Translations under genes and position numbers: made by a program | Part shown: positions 1 through 8,903 of the stretch, piece by piece | How positions within the stretch are numbered: the first letter of the stretch is position 1 | Layout: every line of letters starts with the position of its first letter | Notes under the pieces: model-generated | What the model saw: only the letters and a program-made list of their open reading frames with translations | Databases searched by the model: none | Told to the model about the DNA's origin: nothing | From: Psychrobacter piscatorii | GTDB lineage: Bacteria; Pseudomonadota; Gammaproteobacteria; Pseudomonadales; Moraxellaceae | Length of the DNA stretch: 63,584 nucleotides | Direction: 5' to 3' | NCBI RefSeq assembly: GCF_904846415.1 | Contig: NZ_CAJHAR010000021.1 | Coordinates: 1 to 63,584, forward strand

Positions 1-52
1 TAATTCTCTCCCATTGGTCATCACGTAGGGCATGTCGTCTTGTCATAGTCAT
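1..52 (-). mobile_element. IS5-family transposase, N-terminal fragment (runs off the left edge)
   Basis: Reading leftwards from an ATG at 52-50, the minus strand encodes MTMTRRHALRDDQWERI. This matches the N-terminal signature of IS5-family (IS1031/IS427-like) transposases, a basic start followed by a D-x-QWERI stretch. Only 17 codons lie inside the window; the rest of the element is further left. The flank between 53 and about 115 should hold the upstream end of the element and its terminal inverted repeat, but I could not fix the repeat boundary because the other end is not visible. The element abuts a sensor kinase gene that lacks its 5' half, so it probably inserted there. Confidence 0.75.
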
Positions 53-110
53 TGAGCTCAAATTCCTAAATACGATCTAAGTATAGCTTATTCTGAAATA
101 TCCATGCTAA

Positions 111-1124
111 TTGATGACACGCCCTAGAGAGCAAAAAGACGCTGTCGAAATTATCAGCAACGGCAGTGATAAATTGGTGCTGTCACTGGATCATATTATT
201 CAATTAAATCAGATACAAAAAGGACAGATAAAAATTCATAACAATGAATTTAATCCGTTACAGTTGATATCTGATCTTTTGATAAAGTTTGAACCTATAG
301 CCAGTCAACAAGGCTTAGCGTTAACCAGTAATATTCATCATGTAGATTACAGCCTTTATGGCGACTCCGCAAAAATTCAACAAATATTATCCATATTAGT
401 CAGTAATGCCATTAAATTTACTCCTGCTGGGCAGGTGGTTATCACGTCACAACTGACGCATTTTGATAAAAGTAATCGTTGGAAAGTTAGTGTAAAAGAT
501 ACGGGCATCGGTATTGATAGCAATCATATTGATGATATTTTCAACCCTTTCTTTCAGGTAGATTCGTCACAAACGCGCCAGTATGAAGGCTCAGGTGTGG
601 GCTTACCTGTGGTGAAGCAAATGGTGCAGCTCATGGGGGCGACCATCGAAGTTGATAGTACCTTTGGGTCAGGGACTCAGTTTACTTTGACATTAGTAAT
701 GCCAAACCAACAACAATCTCGCCAGCAGCGGCTGCTAAATGGGCTAACGATTATTTATTATTATGATCAAGAGACAGGTACTTTATTCAATGAGCTAGAG
801 TATCTGGGCGCTACGGTTATTTGCCACCAAGACACACAGCAAGTCATGAATGAGATAAAAGCGCAGAAAGTGGATATGGTGATGTTCGCTGAGGACGTGC
901 TCGCGGATAAAGCTGAACTATTAGCAAAACTTATTCGCCAACATGAAAACGAAGAAAGCGTGCAACGTGCTCTATTGATATACTGGTATCCCCAACATCA
1001 AGCGCGTTATGTTGATAATTTCGAGTATGGTTTAAAGGCAGCGGGCATCGATTACTGTCATAGCACGACTTATCAGCACAAGGCTTTGAGTGACTTGTTA
1101 AAACGTTGGTTAGTATGGACCTAA
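111..1124 (+). pseudogene. Hybrid sensor histidine kinase, 5'-truncated by an IS element
   Basis: The reading frame encodes the second half of a HisKA dimerisation helix (about residues 5-40), then a complete HATPase domain: N-box around N99, DTGIG at 130-134 and GSGVGLP at 160-166. A C-terminal region of about 125 residues looks like a degenerate receiver domain. The phosphoacceptor H-box helix, any sensor domain and any membrane segment are missing. An in-frame stop lies directly upstream (108-110), so the TTG at 111 is only the first possible start and has no convincing ribosome binding site. The break falls next to the IS5-like transposase at 1-52. I infer a kinase gene disrupted by transposition; without the H-box the remnant should not autophosphorylate. 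A bidirectional terminator follows. Confidence 0.75.
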
Positions 1125-1230
1125 AACGCTCTCAAAAAATACGTTTGGCTTTTTAAAATCTCCTAGCCCGTTAGATGTAATTTTCTGATAAAAAGCATGA
1201 ACAAGCCAAGATTTTTTTACAACAAATAAA

Positions 1231-1257
1231 AAAGACGCCCAATTTTAAGGCGTCTTT
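1231..1257 (-). terminator. Intrinsic terminator between the kinase remnant and dacC (convergent)
   Basis: A perfect 9-bp stem, AAAGACGCC / GGCGTCTTT, encloses a 9-nt loop. The T-rich tract is better on the minus strand, so it mainly ends dacC transcription, but it can also act on the plus-strand kinase remnant. Confidence 0.8.
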
Positions 1258-1326
1258 GTTATTGTGTCATTTTCTTATAATGAGATACTTTGCTCTAGCT
1301 CTCTATTTATAAAAATAGAGCAGTTT

Positions 1327-2493
1327 TTAGAACAGATTCTGCGCCCAGCGCACAATATGTTGCCAAGTACGGCTCAAGAATCCTGACTGTGCGACATCAT
1401 TAGTGGCAATAATAGGGACAGATGCGACAGCTTTACCATCAATAACCGCCATCATCTTACCGATTTCTTGACCTTTCTTAATCGGTGCTTCTAGGCTGTC
1501 AGGAATATCAACCACGGTCGTGATTTTATTCTTCTGCGTTTTACTGGTTAGGATTTGTAAGTTATCACCCGTTGCCAGTTCTACCTCATCAGCTTCTCCG
1601 AACCATACTGGAACTTTGCTGACGAACTGACCAGCAGGCGCTTTGGTCACTGTGGTGAAGTGGCCAAAGCCCCAGTTGAGTAGTTCACGCGACTGATCAG
1701 CACGAGCCTGCTGGCTCTTGGTGCCCATGATGACAGAAATGAGGCGCATACCGTCACGGTTACTCGAAGCGACTAAACAATAACCTGCCGCATCAGTATG
1801 GCCCGTTTTTAGACCATCAACCGTAGGATCGGTTGCGAGTAGGGCATTGCGGTTGCCCTGAGTGATACCATTATAGGTAAACTCTTTTTCTGAATAAATA
1901 CTGTAGTAATCACCACTGTTTTTGACAATAGCGCGAGCAAGTTTGGCCAGATCTAGCGCTGATGCCTGATGACCTTCAGCAGGCATGCCAGTAGAGTTGA
2001 CGAAATGAGAGTTTTCCATACCAAGCTTTTGCGCTTGCTCATTCATCAAGATTGCAAATGATGCTTCGCTACCTGCGATATGCTCAGCCATAGCTTTTGA
2101 CGCATCATTACCTGATTGAATGATAATGCCGCGTAGCATATCGATGACACTAGCGGTCTTATTGACTGGCACATACATGCAAGACTGACTGCTGCTACCA
2201 CGGCACCATGCATTTTGGCTCATGAGTACTTGATCGTCTTCTTTGATGTCGCCTGATGCTAAGCGCTGTTCGATGATATAACTGGTCATCATTTTCGTCA
2301 GAGACGCTGGCGGTAATGACTCATTCGCATTTTTTTGACCCAAGATCTCACCAGTATTATAGTCCATCAATACATAGGCGGTATTATCCATCTCAGGTGG
2401 TTGTATGGCTGCGTTTGCCATCACTGCACTCATTGAGATACTTACACCAACGACCAGCTGTACTAGCTGATTTTTTACACGCTTTACTGTCAT
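1327..2493 (-). CDS. dacC: D-alanyl-D-alanine carboxypeptidase (PBP5/6 type)
   Basis: A 388-residue low-molecular-weight penicillin-binding protein that trims the terminal D-Ala from peptidoglycan pentapeptides in the periplasm. It has an N-terminal signal peptide (about residues 1-29, ending in ANA-A). The three active-site motifs of the family are present: SLTK at 64-67 with nucleophile S64, SGN at 127-129, and KTG at 229-231. A PBP5 C-terminal beta domain follows, and the last 20 residues (FLSRTWQHIVRWAQNLF region) form the amphipathic helix that anchors these enzymes to the outer face of the inner membrane. Length is normal for the family. Two cysteines near residues 97 and 105 flank a loop just before SGN. 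A 13-bp inverted repeat lies 63-113 bp upstream of the start. The choice among dacA, dacC and dacD is by family resemblance only. Confidence 0.93.
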   Translation of the reverse strand: MTVKRVKNQLVQLVVGVSISMSAVMANAAIQPPEMDNTAYVLMDYNTGEILGQKNANESLPPASLTKMMTSYIIEQRLASGDIKEDDQVLMSQNAWCRGSSSQSCMYVPVNKTASVIDMLRGIIIQSGNDASKAMAEHIAGSEASFAILMNEQAQKLGMENSHFVNSTGMPAEGHQASALDLAKLARAIVKNSGDYYSIYSEKEFTYNGITQGNRNALLATDPTVDGLKTGHTDAAGYCLVASSNRDGMRLISVIMGTKSQQARADQSRELLNWGFGHFTTVTKAPAGQFVSKVPVWFGEADEVELATGDNLQILTSKTQKNKITTVVDIPDSLEAPIKKGQEIGKMMAVIDGKAVASVPIIATNDVAQSGFLSRTWQHIVRWAQNLF

Positions 2494-2555
2494 ATATCAT
2501 TACACCGCATCATGGAACCAAATGTATCTATCGCTTGTATTCAATGTCAATTTTC

Positions 2556-2606
2556 ATACATTATTTTAAGCAGCATGCCTTAAACATCATGTCTAAAATA
2601 ATGTAT
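2556..2606. repeat. Perfect 13-bp inverted repeat upstream of dacC
   Basis: ATACATTATTTTA at 2556-2568 is exactly complementary to TAAAATAATGTAT at 2594-2606, with a 25-nt spacer containing two CATG words. It sits 63-113 bp upstream of the dacC start codon. It could be an operator for a dimeric regulator or a 5'-UTR hairpin; it is AT-rich and has no flanking T-run typical of a terminator. Confidence 0.6.
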
Positions 2607-3003
2607 TAATCAAAACAAGAACGACTGTACGATAGACATAAAATTAACGCCTTATCTTAGCAAAATGCCAACCGATGGGGAATCGATAAATGCAAAAAAG
2701 TAAGGCATGAATAAAAAGAAAAGCGAATAGGTATCAAGTGTTTGCTCTTACTAACCTATAGATAACTTCGATCAGCATAAATTCAACGACCACAAAAAAG
2801 CCTGCTGTACCGCTTGTGGTTTATAAGCGGAATGACAGCAAGCTTTTATGTTCATTAAACTTAATAGGTAAGTGTAGAGTATCATTTTTGACGATAGTGA
2901 GGGTGGGGCTCCAGAAAGAACAAAACCATTTTTTATTGTCGTTAATTATGACTGGCTTTTCTAGCGCTCAAGACGGCTCTCTACGCTTACACGCTTTTAG
3001 TGA
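2607..3003. other. Intergenic region between dacC and a small exported protein gene
   Basis: I see no supported coding sequence here; short plus-strand ORFs in this stretch have no ribosome binding site or recognisable protein. It contains the branched terminator at 2794-2847 and presumably the promoter of dacC in its left part. Confidence 0.5.
2794..2847 (-). terminator. Branched intrinsic terminator downstream of the small exported protein gene
   Basis: The outer arms AAAAGC-c-TGCTGT (2796-2808) and ACAGCA-a-GCTTTT (2835-2847) pair with a single mismatch. An inner hairpin CCGCTT / AAGCGG (2810-2815 / 2825-2830) lies within them. Read on the minus strand, the structure is followed by a run of T. 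It is about 155 nt downstream of the stop codon at 3004, giving that gene a long 3' UTR. Confidence 0.65.
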
Positions 3004-3438
3004 TTAATACTCTGCGTTCGCCAAATCTTCGCACAAGGCTTTATTTTCTTGCTTTGAGAAGCCCATTGTCCAGCTACGAATCCCTTGCAGTATCTGACGA
3101 TAGTCTTGCTGCGTTGACAGGTATTGGATGGCTGCTTTTGGGTCTTCTAGCGAAGGCATTAGTTCATGCAATTGCACGGTATAAGACTTATAAAAACGTT
3201 GTTTTTGATTGCCGTTCAGCATTGATGGACAGATCTCTGATAGTACCTGCATCACAGCAATTTCATGCTTTGTGATATTAATGCCAGACATATCTAACGG
3301 AATAGTGGTCGCAGGATTGTTTGCAGCATTAGACGCTTGAGACAGCATGGCAACAGACGTTATTAGTCCTGCCAGCCCGATTTTTGAGGCGGTCTTTGCT
3401 ATCACAGAAGCTATAGATAATATCGATTGATTCTTCAT
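3004..3438 (-). CDS. Small exported protein of unknown function
   Basis: A 144-residue protein with a long signal-peptide-like N-terminus (hydrophobic stretch about residues 8-37, likely cleavage near ASNA-A). The mature part is about 105 residues, mostly helical in character, with two cysteines (one in the SEICPSML segment and one in ALCEDL near the C-terminus) that could form a disulfide. I do not recognise the family. The gene is monocistronic, with its own downstream terminator, and convergent with nothing nearby. Periplasmic location is inferred from the signal peptide. Codon use resembles its neighbours, so it is probably a real lineage-specific gene. Confidence 0.7.
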   Translation of the reverse strand: MKNQSILSIASVIAKTASKIGLAGLITSVAMLSQASNAANNPATTIPLDMSGINITKHEIAVMQVLSEICPSMLNGNQKQRFYKSYTVQLHELMPSLEDPKAAIQYLSTQQDYRQILQGIRSWTMGFSKQENKALCEDLANAEY

Positions 3439-3945
3439 TCAGTATTACACTCGCTTATCTTTATTTGATGGTGATATGTTAATGGGTAAAAAAACAAAAG
3501 TCACATAAAATATTGATTTATGTGTAGATATCTTGTGAGCCAAAGGCATTTTACAGCAACATATCAGTAGCATATACCAATGAAGTCACATCAGTATAAA
3601 CGCATCAGTTTGTATTGTTGTATGGTGTTGCATATTGTAACGCGTTGACTTATTTCTCTCATTTCGACTCCGTCTTGGGCAAATAATATAACAATAGACA
3701 AAAATGCCAGACAGTTTTTGGTCAAAGACTGGGTTCGTGATTATCTATTGTTTAGGTATAATCGCTCGGGCTATCAAGATAATTTAGTTTTAATATACTG
3801 ATATCACAAGGCTTTCAAGAGTAATCGCCAAATTTTTTATTTTATATACTAGCCTTTGGTTGCTATTTTTATGCGAATAAAGATATGGTACGGTAGCAAA
3901 AATTTCTAACAAAAAGACGGTTTGACACAAACATACTGAGCTGAC
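3439..3945. other. Intergenic region upstream of surE (about 500 bp)
   Basis: No coding sequence is supported. A perfect TATAAT lies at 3757-3762, but the hexamer 17 bp upstream is a poor -35 match, so a surE promoter there is only a candidate; it would give a leader of about 180 nt. The left end should carry the promoter of the small exported protein gene on the minus strand. Confidence 0.4.
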
Positions 3946-4791
3946 ATGAAGATTTTAATTAGTAATGATGATGGGGTGTATGCGCCAGGATTATTGGCAC
4001 TGTCTCAAGCACTATCGACCATCGGTGAGGTCGTGGTAGTCGCACCAAACGAGGAGCAGAGTGGCTATGCTAGTGCATTGAGTGTATCAAAGCCATTGCA
4101 TACGCATCAATTGCCATCGGGTTTTATAGCGGTCAATGGTTCACCAGCTGATTGTGTCCATCTGGCGCTGCATGAGCTATACCGTGACGTGGATTTTGAC
4201 TGTGTCATTACAGGTATCAATTCAGGTGCAAACTTAGGACAGGACGTGATGTTTTCTGGTACCTTTGGCGCGGCATTGACCGCGCAACTATTGGGAATAC
4301 CTGCTATTGCCACGTCTTTGGTAGGTGGCGGCGTAAAAAATGGCGGACAAGAATCAGCCAGCGATTATCAAGTGGCGGCAAATGAAATTGTCAAATTGCT
4401 CACTGAGACCTCGATTTTAGAGTTTCTCAAAAGTTTGCCCTATCATGTATTAAACGTTAATATTCCTGATGTGGATAGCAGCAATGACATCAAAGGGCGA
4501 AAGGTTACCTCGTTGGGACATAAGCAGATCGCAGAGCCAGTGCGTCATATGATTGACCCGCGCGGCCGAGATGCGTATTGGCTGTCTCTACGAAAATGTA
4601 AAAACAGCAAGCACGAGAATGAGCAACCCTTAGACAGTTCAGCTGAATCAACCAATCAAAAAAATGTTGTATTAACACCGGGCATGACGGATGATCAAGC
4701 AGTGGCAGCAGGATACATTAGTTTGTCGCCAGTACGTCTACATCATACTCCAGCGGCGGCATTAGATAAGCTTTTGGCACTAGATTTATAA
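3946..4791 (+). CDS. surE: 5'/3'-nucleotidase SurE
   Basis: A 281-residue survival protein E that removes phosphate from nucleoside 5'- and 3'-monophosphates in the cytosol. The metal and active-site residues of the family are in place: the D8-D9 pair in the N-terminal ISNDDGVYAPG motif, S39 in EEQSG and N92 in GINSGAN. The family segment GTFGAALTAQLLGIPAIA follows. The ATG at 3946 begins the conserved KILISNDDG strand directly, so the start is secure. It is followed by nlpD, the usual gammaproteobacterial neighbour; the gene pcm, which sits between them in enterics, is absent. An insertion of about 20 polar residues near residue 220 is the only unusual part. Confidence 0.96.
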   Translation: MKILISNDDGVYAPGLLALSQALSTIGEVVVVAPNEEQSGYASALSVSKPLHTHQLPSGFIAVNGSPADCVHLALHELYRDVDFDCVITGINSGANLGQDVMFSGTFGAALTAQLLGIPAIATSLVGGGVKNGGQESASDYQVAANEIVKLLTETSILEFLKSLPYHVLNVNIPDVDSSNDIKGRKVTSLGHKQIAEPVRHMIDPRGRDAYWLSLRKCKNSKHENEQPLDSSAESTNQKNVVLTPGMTDDQAVAAGYISLSPVRLHHTPAAALDKLLALDL

Positions 4792-4974
4792 GTTCGATAG
4801 GATATGATTATCAATGACATAGGTGATGGTCACCATATCGCTTGCTGTACGAGTGATATAAATCATCTGCTAGATCGCTAATTGTAGTAACAATATCTAG
4901 AGGCTTTTGAGTGATATCAAGCGCTTTTGGATGATAAAACAATAGATAAGCAACACAAAGAACAGGAACCTTGT

Positions 4975-5763
4975 ATGAAAAGAATCATGACCGGATCGCA
5001 CCTTGCTAAGGCGGCGTTGATTGGCACTATGGCAGTTACTACCTTGTCTGTAGTCGGCTGTGCAACCAAGCCTACTTATCAATCACCAAACCAAGCAGGT
5101 CCTAAGATTATTACCAACGCACAAGGCGTCCCTAACTACCATCGCGTACAGCGTGGCGATACGGTCAGCCAAATTGCGGCGCGCTATCGTCTTAACTATC
5201 GTCAGATTGGCGCACTAAATAATCTGGACAGTAAATATACGATTTATAGCGGGCAATGGCTCAAACTATGGCAGGGCGGTGCAGCGACGACAGCGAGTAA
5301 TAACAGCTATAGCAGACCAGCACAGCCACAACCAACTTATACCCCACCTGTAACCCAGTCTCAAACGCCAGCATACGAGGCAACGGCCAATACGACCTCT
5401 GGGTATGATTATCCTACTCGCAATCCAGTGACGCGTAACATTGATCCAGCGGCGGGCAATATGGGCATGTGGTTTGCTGGCAATGTCGGTGATCCAGTAC
5501 TTGCTAGCCAATCAGGGACGGTGCTTTACTCAGGCAACGGTCTACCAGAATATGGCAACTTGATCATGATCCGCCATAGTGATGACTACATCACGGCCTA
5601 CGCACACAATAGCCAATTGCTGGTAAAAGAAGGGGACACGGTACAGCGTGGCCAACGTATCGCGACGATGGGTAGCAGTGGTCAGACCAATCAAGTAGGG
5701 CTGGAGTTCCAAGTTCGCTTGAATGGTAATCCGATTGATCCACGTACAGTACTCGGGCGTTAG
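4975..5763 (+). CDS. nlpD: NlpD-type LysM/M23 lipoprotein, catalytically degenerate amidase activator
   Basis: A 262-residue outer-membrane lipoprotein. The ATG at 4975 is preferred over the in-frame TTG at 4927, because a good AGGA site precedes it and it gives a clean lipoprotein signal with lipobox VVGC (C29). A LysM peptidoglycan-binding domain covers about residues 56-97, a P/Q/T-rich linker follows, and a LytM/M23 domain occupies about 160-262. The family's catalytic HxH near the C-terminus is replaced by G-L-E (in GLEFQVR, about residues 242-248). It is therefore expected to activate periplasmic amidases for septum splitting, as E. coli NlpD does, and not to cut peptidoglycan itself. 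Context is surE upstream and a lytic transglycosylase downstream. The rpoS gene that follows nlpD in many gammaproteobacteria is absent. Confidence 0.9.
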   Translation: MKRIMTGSHLAKAALIGTMAVTTLSVVGCATKPTYQSPNQAGPKIITNAQGVPNYHRVQRGDTVSQIAARYRLNYRQIGALNNLDSKYTIYSGQWLKLWQGGAATTASNNSYSRPAQPQPTYTPPVTQSQTPAYEATANTTSGYDYPTRNPVTRNIDPAAGNMGMWFAGNVGDPVLASQSGTVLYSGNGLPEYGNLIMIRHSDDYITAYAHNSQLLVKEGDTVQRGQRIATMGSSGQTNQVGLEFQVRLNGNPIDPRTVLGR

Positions 5764-5831
5764 TATTGAGGCATGTCGCTGATGGCTGGGCGGCTTTGGT
5801 TTATTTTATTTATTTATGTTTGAGACTTTTT

Positions 5832-7130
5832 ATGAGATTAAAAAAACAATACCTCACTCTTATGCCGGCATTAGTGATGGTCGGGTGTACAAGCCAGCAA
5901 GCCATGCAAAAAAAGCCTGTCCGTCAAGGTGGCGTTGAGATTACTCAAACCCAAACCGTGCAGGTTAAGCCAACACCAGCGCCAGTTATTAAGCCGCAGC
6001 CCGCCCCAAAGCCAAGCTATAGCAGCTTTTCTGATTGGAAGTCAGACTTTTCTATGCGTGCAATATCTTCAGGTTATGATGCTGGGGTCATCCGCCGATT
6101 GCTCGATTCCGCTTATCTGAATCAGCAAGTTATCTCATTGGACTCAGGACAGCCTGAGTTTTCTAAGATGCCTTGGGAATATGTGGACTCTGCTGTCTCT
6201 AGTGGGCGTGTGAGCGTAGGTAAGCGCAAATTTGCAGAGCAGCGTGCGTTCTTGTCTCAATTAGAATCGCAGTATGGTGTTGATGCAGAGATTGTCGCAG
6301 CGATATGGGGCATGGAGTCGTCATATGGCGCGGTCACGGGTAACAGTGATTTACCAAGCTCGCTTGCTAGTCTTGCCTACGACGGCCGTCGTCAAGAATT
6401 TGCAGAAGCTCAGCTATTATCCTTAGCGACGCTGCTTCAGCGTGGCGATGTATCATGGTCGCAATTGGACGGCTCGTGGGCAGGCGGCATGGGACAAACG
6501 CAGTTTATTCCTGAGACTTGGCTCAAGCAAGGCGTTGATGGTGATGGTAATGGTCATCGCAATCCTTGGGCCACAGGCGATGCACTCGCTTCTACTGCCA
6601 ACTATCTGAGCAACTCAGGCTGGGTGCGTGGTCTAGCGCCTTTTTATGAGGCGACTGTACCTGCTTCGTTTGATTATTCACTAATGGGAAGTAAGCAACC
6701 TGCAGCCAGATGGGCGGCGATGGGTGTCGATACGATAGATGACGTCTATTTAGATGCCAATACTCAGATGGAGCTTTGGTTGCCAGCTGGTAAAGATGGT
6801 CCTGTATTGCTGCTAAGCCCAAACTTTGATGTTATAAAAGTTTACAATAACTCATCGAGTTATGCGCTAGGGGTGAGCCTATTGGGCAAAACGATTGATG
6901 GGCAAAGTGGTCTGCGAAAATCATGGCCCCGCTATGAGCGTCCGTTGTCAACCACGCAAGTGACCAACTTACAGCGCCGTTTGACGAGTATGGGTTACGA
7001 CACCAAAGGTGCTGATGGTATCGTGGGCACCAATACTCGTATGGCATTTCAGCGTTGGCAAGCAGACAATGGGCAAACGCCAGATGGATTCATCACTCAA
7101 AATAGTGCCTCTTCATTGGCTGGCTGGTGA
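5832..7130 (+). CDS. mltB: MltB-family lytic murein transglycosylase lipoprotein with C-terminal peptidoglycan-binding domain
   Basis: A 432-residue lipoprotein cleaving the glycan strand with 1,6-anhydro-MurNAc formation. The ATG at 5832 is chosen over an upstream in-frame start (5766) because it begins a typical lipoprotein signal with lipobox VMVGC (C19). A proline/lysine-rich linker (about 40-65) precedes the SLT_2/MltB catalytic domain (about 66-350), with the catalytic glutamate E162 in WGMESSYG and the substrate-binding segment GGMGQTQF. The C-terminal 60 residues are a PG_binding_1 domain (LQRRLTSMGYD ... GTNTRMAFQRWQ). It is 68 bp from nlpD and probably co-transcribed, linking a wall-cutting enzyme with an amidase activator. 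A strong terminator follows. Membership of the MltB family is clear; the exact paralogue name is less so. Confidence 0.9.
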   Translation: MRLKKQYLTLMPALVMVGCTSQQAMQKKPVRQGGVEITQTQTVQVKPTPAPVIKPQPAPKPSYSSFSDWKSDFSMRAISSGYDAGVIRRLLDSAYLNQQVISLDSGQPEFSKMPWEYVDSAVSSGRVSVGKRKFAEQRAFLSQLESQYGVDAEIVAAIWGMESSYGAVTGNSDLPSSLASLAYDGRRQEFAEAQLLSLATLLQRGDVSWSQLDGSWAGGMGQTQFIPETWLKQGVDGDGNGHRNPWATGDALASTANYLSNSGWVRGLAPFYEATVPASFDYSLMGSKQPAARWAAMGVDTIDDVYLDANTQMELWLPAGKDGPVLLLSPNFDVIKVYNNSSSYALGVSLLGKTIDGQSGLRKSWPRYERPLSTTQVTNLQRRLTSMGYDTKGADGIVGTNTRMAFQRWQADNGQTPDGFITQNSASSLAGW

Positions 7131-7238
7131 GGTAAGCTGACGGTATTTATACACCGTATGAATGTCACGATTTTTAATCGCTTTTAGCCATTATGAATCA
7201 GTCATTAATCATCAATTAAGCATGTTACTTTGTTCTAC

Positions 7239-7267
7239 AAAAAGCACCTTGCCAAGGTGCTTTTTTT
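7239..7267 (+). terminator. Strong intrinsic terminator after the mltB-like gene
   Basis: AAAAAGCACCTT and AAGGTGCTTTTT form a 12-bp stem around a 3-nt loop, followed by seven T residues. It separates the cell wall genes from the molybdenum cofactor cluster. Confidence 0.92.
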
Positions 7268-7317
7268 GCCTCAGGCTATGTCTGATTTTGCTGAAATTTA
7301 TTAAATGAATAAATATT

Positions 7318-7331
7318 GTGATAATCATCAA
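7318..7331 (+). promoter_or_regulatory. Candidate FNR/Anr-type site upstream of moeA
   Basis: GTGATAATCATCAA matches the FNR consensus TTGAT-N4-ATCAA at 9 of 10 fixed positions with exact spacing. It lies about 155 bp upstream of moeA in a 218-bp stretch without genes. Moco genes of enterics are known FNR targets; function here is inference. The rest of the 7268-7485 stretch is AT-rich, with no other feature I can support. Confidence 0.4.
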
Positions 7332-7485
7332 ATATTTGAGTTGGCTTGATCTAGCAGTCTTCAAAACTTATCAGGACAAGGTTAATACAAGAAAATCGAT
7401 ACTGTGAATGATAGACTCTAAATACAGCTTTTAATAATAAAGATTCAATCACAAATAATGAGAACGACCAAAAGAGCATACCTTT

Positions 7486-8781
7486 ATGATTACCATGGAA
7501 GAATTACAAGCGGCAATAAAGCTGCGTATCAATAATTATAATAATACTGACTTCCCGCTTCACAACAGAGCTATCAATACCTGCGATCTATTAGACAGTC
7601 GTAATCACATATTAGCGCAAAGCGTCGCCTCACCCTTTGATGTACCCAGACAGAATCTATCTGCGATGGATGGCTATGCTATTGCTAGAGGTAGCGAGCT
7701 GTCAGAAGGTAATACGATCGAGATCATTGGTGAGTCTCAAGCGGGTAACGCCTATACTGGTGAGACAGTAGCAGGGCAGGGCGTCCGTATTTTTACTGGC
7801 GCAGTAGTGCCTGATAATTGTGATACAGTCATTATGCAAGAAAATACTAACTTTGCTGATATCAGAGCGACCATCGATAAATCCCAACCTTATCGCATAA
7901 CGCTCACGCAAACGGCCAAAGCCAATGATAATATTCGTGCGCAAGGCGAAGAGATTGAGTCTGGCGAAGCTGTGCTAAAGATAGGAAAACGAATTAATCC
8001 TGCCGATATCAGCTTGCTTGCAAATTTAGGTGTCAGCCAAGTGAGCGTGTTTCAACCACTCGTCGTCGGTGTGCTCGCGACAGGCGATGAGCTCGTCGCT
8101 ATTGGCGATAAGTTGGAACATCTAGCCCAGATATACAACTCCAACACCCCAACGCTCAAAAGTCTACTGTCGAATTTGCCTATCATCATTCGTGACTATG
8201 GCATCATTCCTGATGATTTAGAGAAGACGACTGCCGCGGTGAATGATGCTATGCAAGAGTGTGATGTACTTATATCGACGGCAGGCGTTTCGGTCGGCGA
8301 TTATGATTTTCTGACGACCGTGATCGAAACGCTTGGCCAGATTAACCACTATAAAGTGGCGATGAAACCGGGTAAGCCGTTTGTATTTGGCGAGTTAAAT
8401 AAAAATCTCGATAAGCCCGTATTGTATTTTGGACTACCGGGTAATCCGCTTTCGACGGTGGTGGGCGCGCTACAGTTTGTGATACCCGCATTATGGCAGA
8501 TGTCAGGTGCGAGTTTATCAGAGCAGCCGATGCCCCTAACGATCAACGCTAAGCTCACAAATGACATCAAAAAGTCCCCTGGCCGCAAAGACTTTCAGCG
8601 CGGCGTATTGTCACAAGATGAGGCGGGTAACTACCAAGTTGAGTGCTTTTCAAGTCAACAATCACACAGAATAAAACAGCTGAGCCGCGCCAATTGCTTT
8701 ATTGTATTAGACAAAGACAGCGGTAATATATTATCTGGTGATGAGGTTACCGTACAACCGTTTCCTTGGTTACATCGCTAA
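7486..8781 (+). CDS. moeA: Molybdopterin molybdotransferase MoeA
   Basis: A 431-residue cytosolic enzyme that inserts molybdate into adenylylated molybdopterin, the last step of Moco formation. Family landmarks occur in order: the N-terminal AMDGYAI motif (about residue 60), the FTGA-VVP-DTVIMQE beta-roll segment (about 105-120), the MPT-binding STAGVSVGDYDF segment (about 265-276), and KPGKPFVFG followed by FGLPGNPLSTV (about 290-330). A C-terminal MoeA domain IV completes it. Length is normal. It opens a plus-strand run of nine Moco/molybdate genes. The spacing to moaA is 122 bp, so an additional promoter there is possible. A candidate FNR box lies upstream. Confidence 0.96.
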   Translation: MITMEELQAAIKLRINNYNNTDFPLHNRAINTCDLLDSRNHILAQSVASPFDVPRQNLSAMDGYAIARGSELSEGNTIEIIGESQAGNAYTGETVAGQGVRIFTGAVVPDNCDTVIMQENTNFADIRATIDKSQPYRITLTQTAKANDNIRAQGEEIESGEAVLKIGKRINPADISLLANLGVSQVSVFQPLVVGVLATGDELVAIGDKLEHLAQIYNSNTPTLKSLLSNLPIIIRDYGIIPDDLEKTTAAVNDAMQECDVLISTAGVSVGDYDFLTTVIETLGQINHYKVAMKPGKPFVFGELNKNLDKPVLYFGLPGNPLSTVVGALQFVIPALWQMSGASLSEQPMPLTINAKLTNDIKKSPGRKDFQRGVLSQDEAGNYQVECFSSQQSHRIKQLSRANCFIVLDKDSGNILSGDEVTVQPFPWLHR

Positions 8782-8903
8782 TTCATCGTTTGCCAATCTG
8801 CTATAAAATGATGGAACGAAATTAAAAAGCAATCTAGCAATGGGATGCTAAAAACGAATAATAAAGTAACGCTTATGGCAAGCAATACTGATGGCAGTAA
8901 TAT

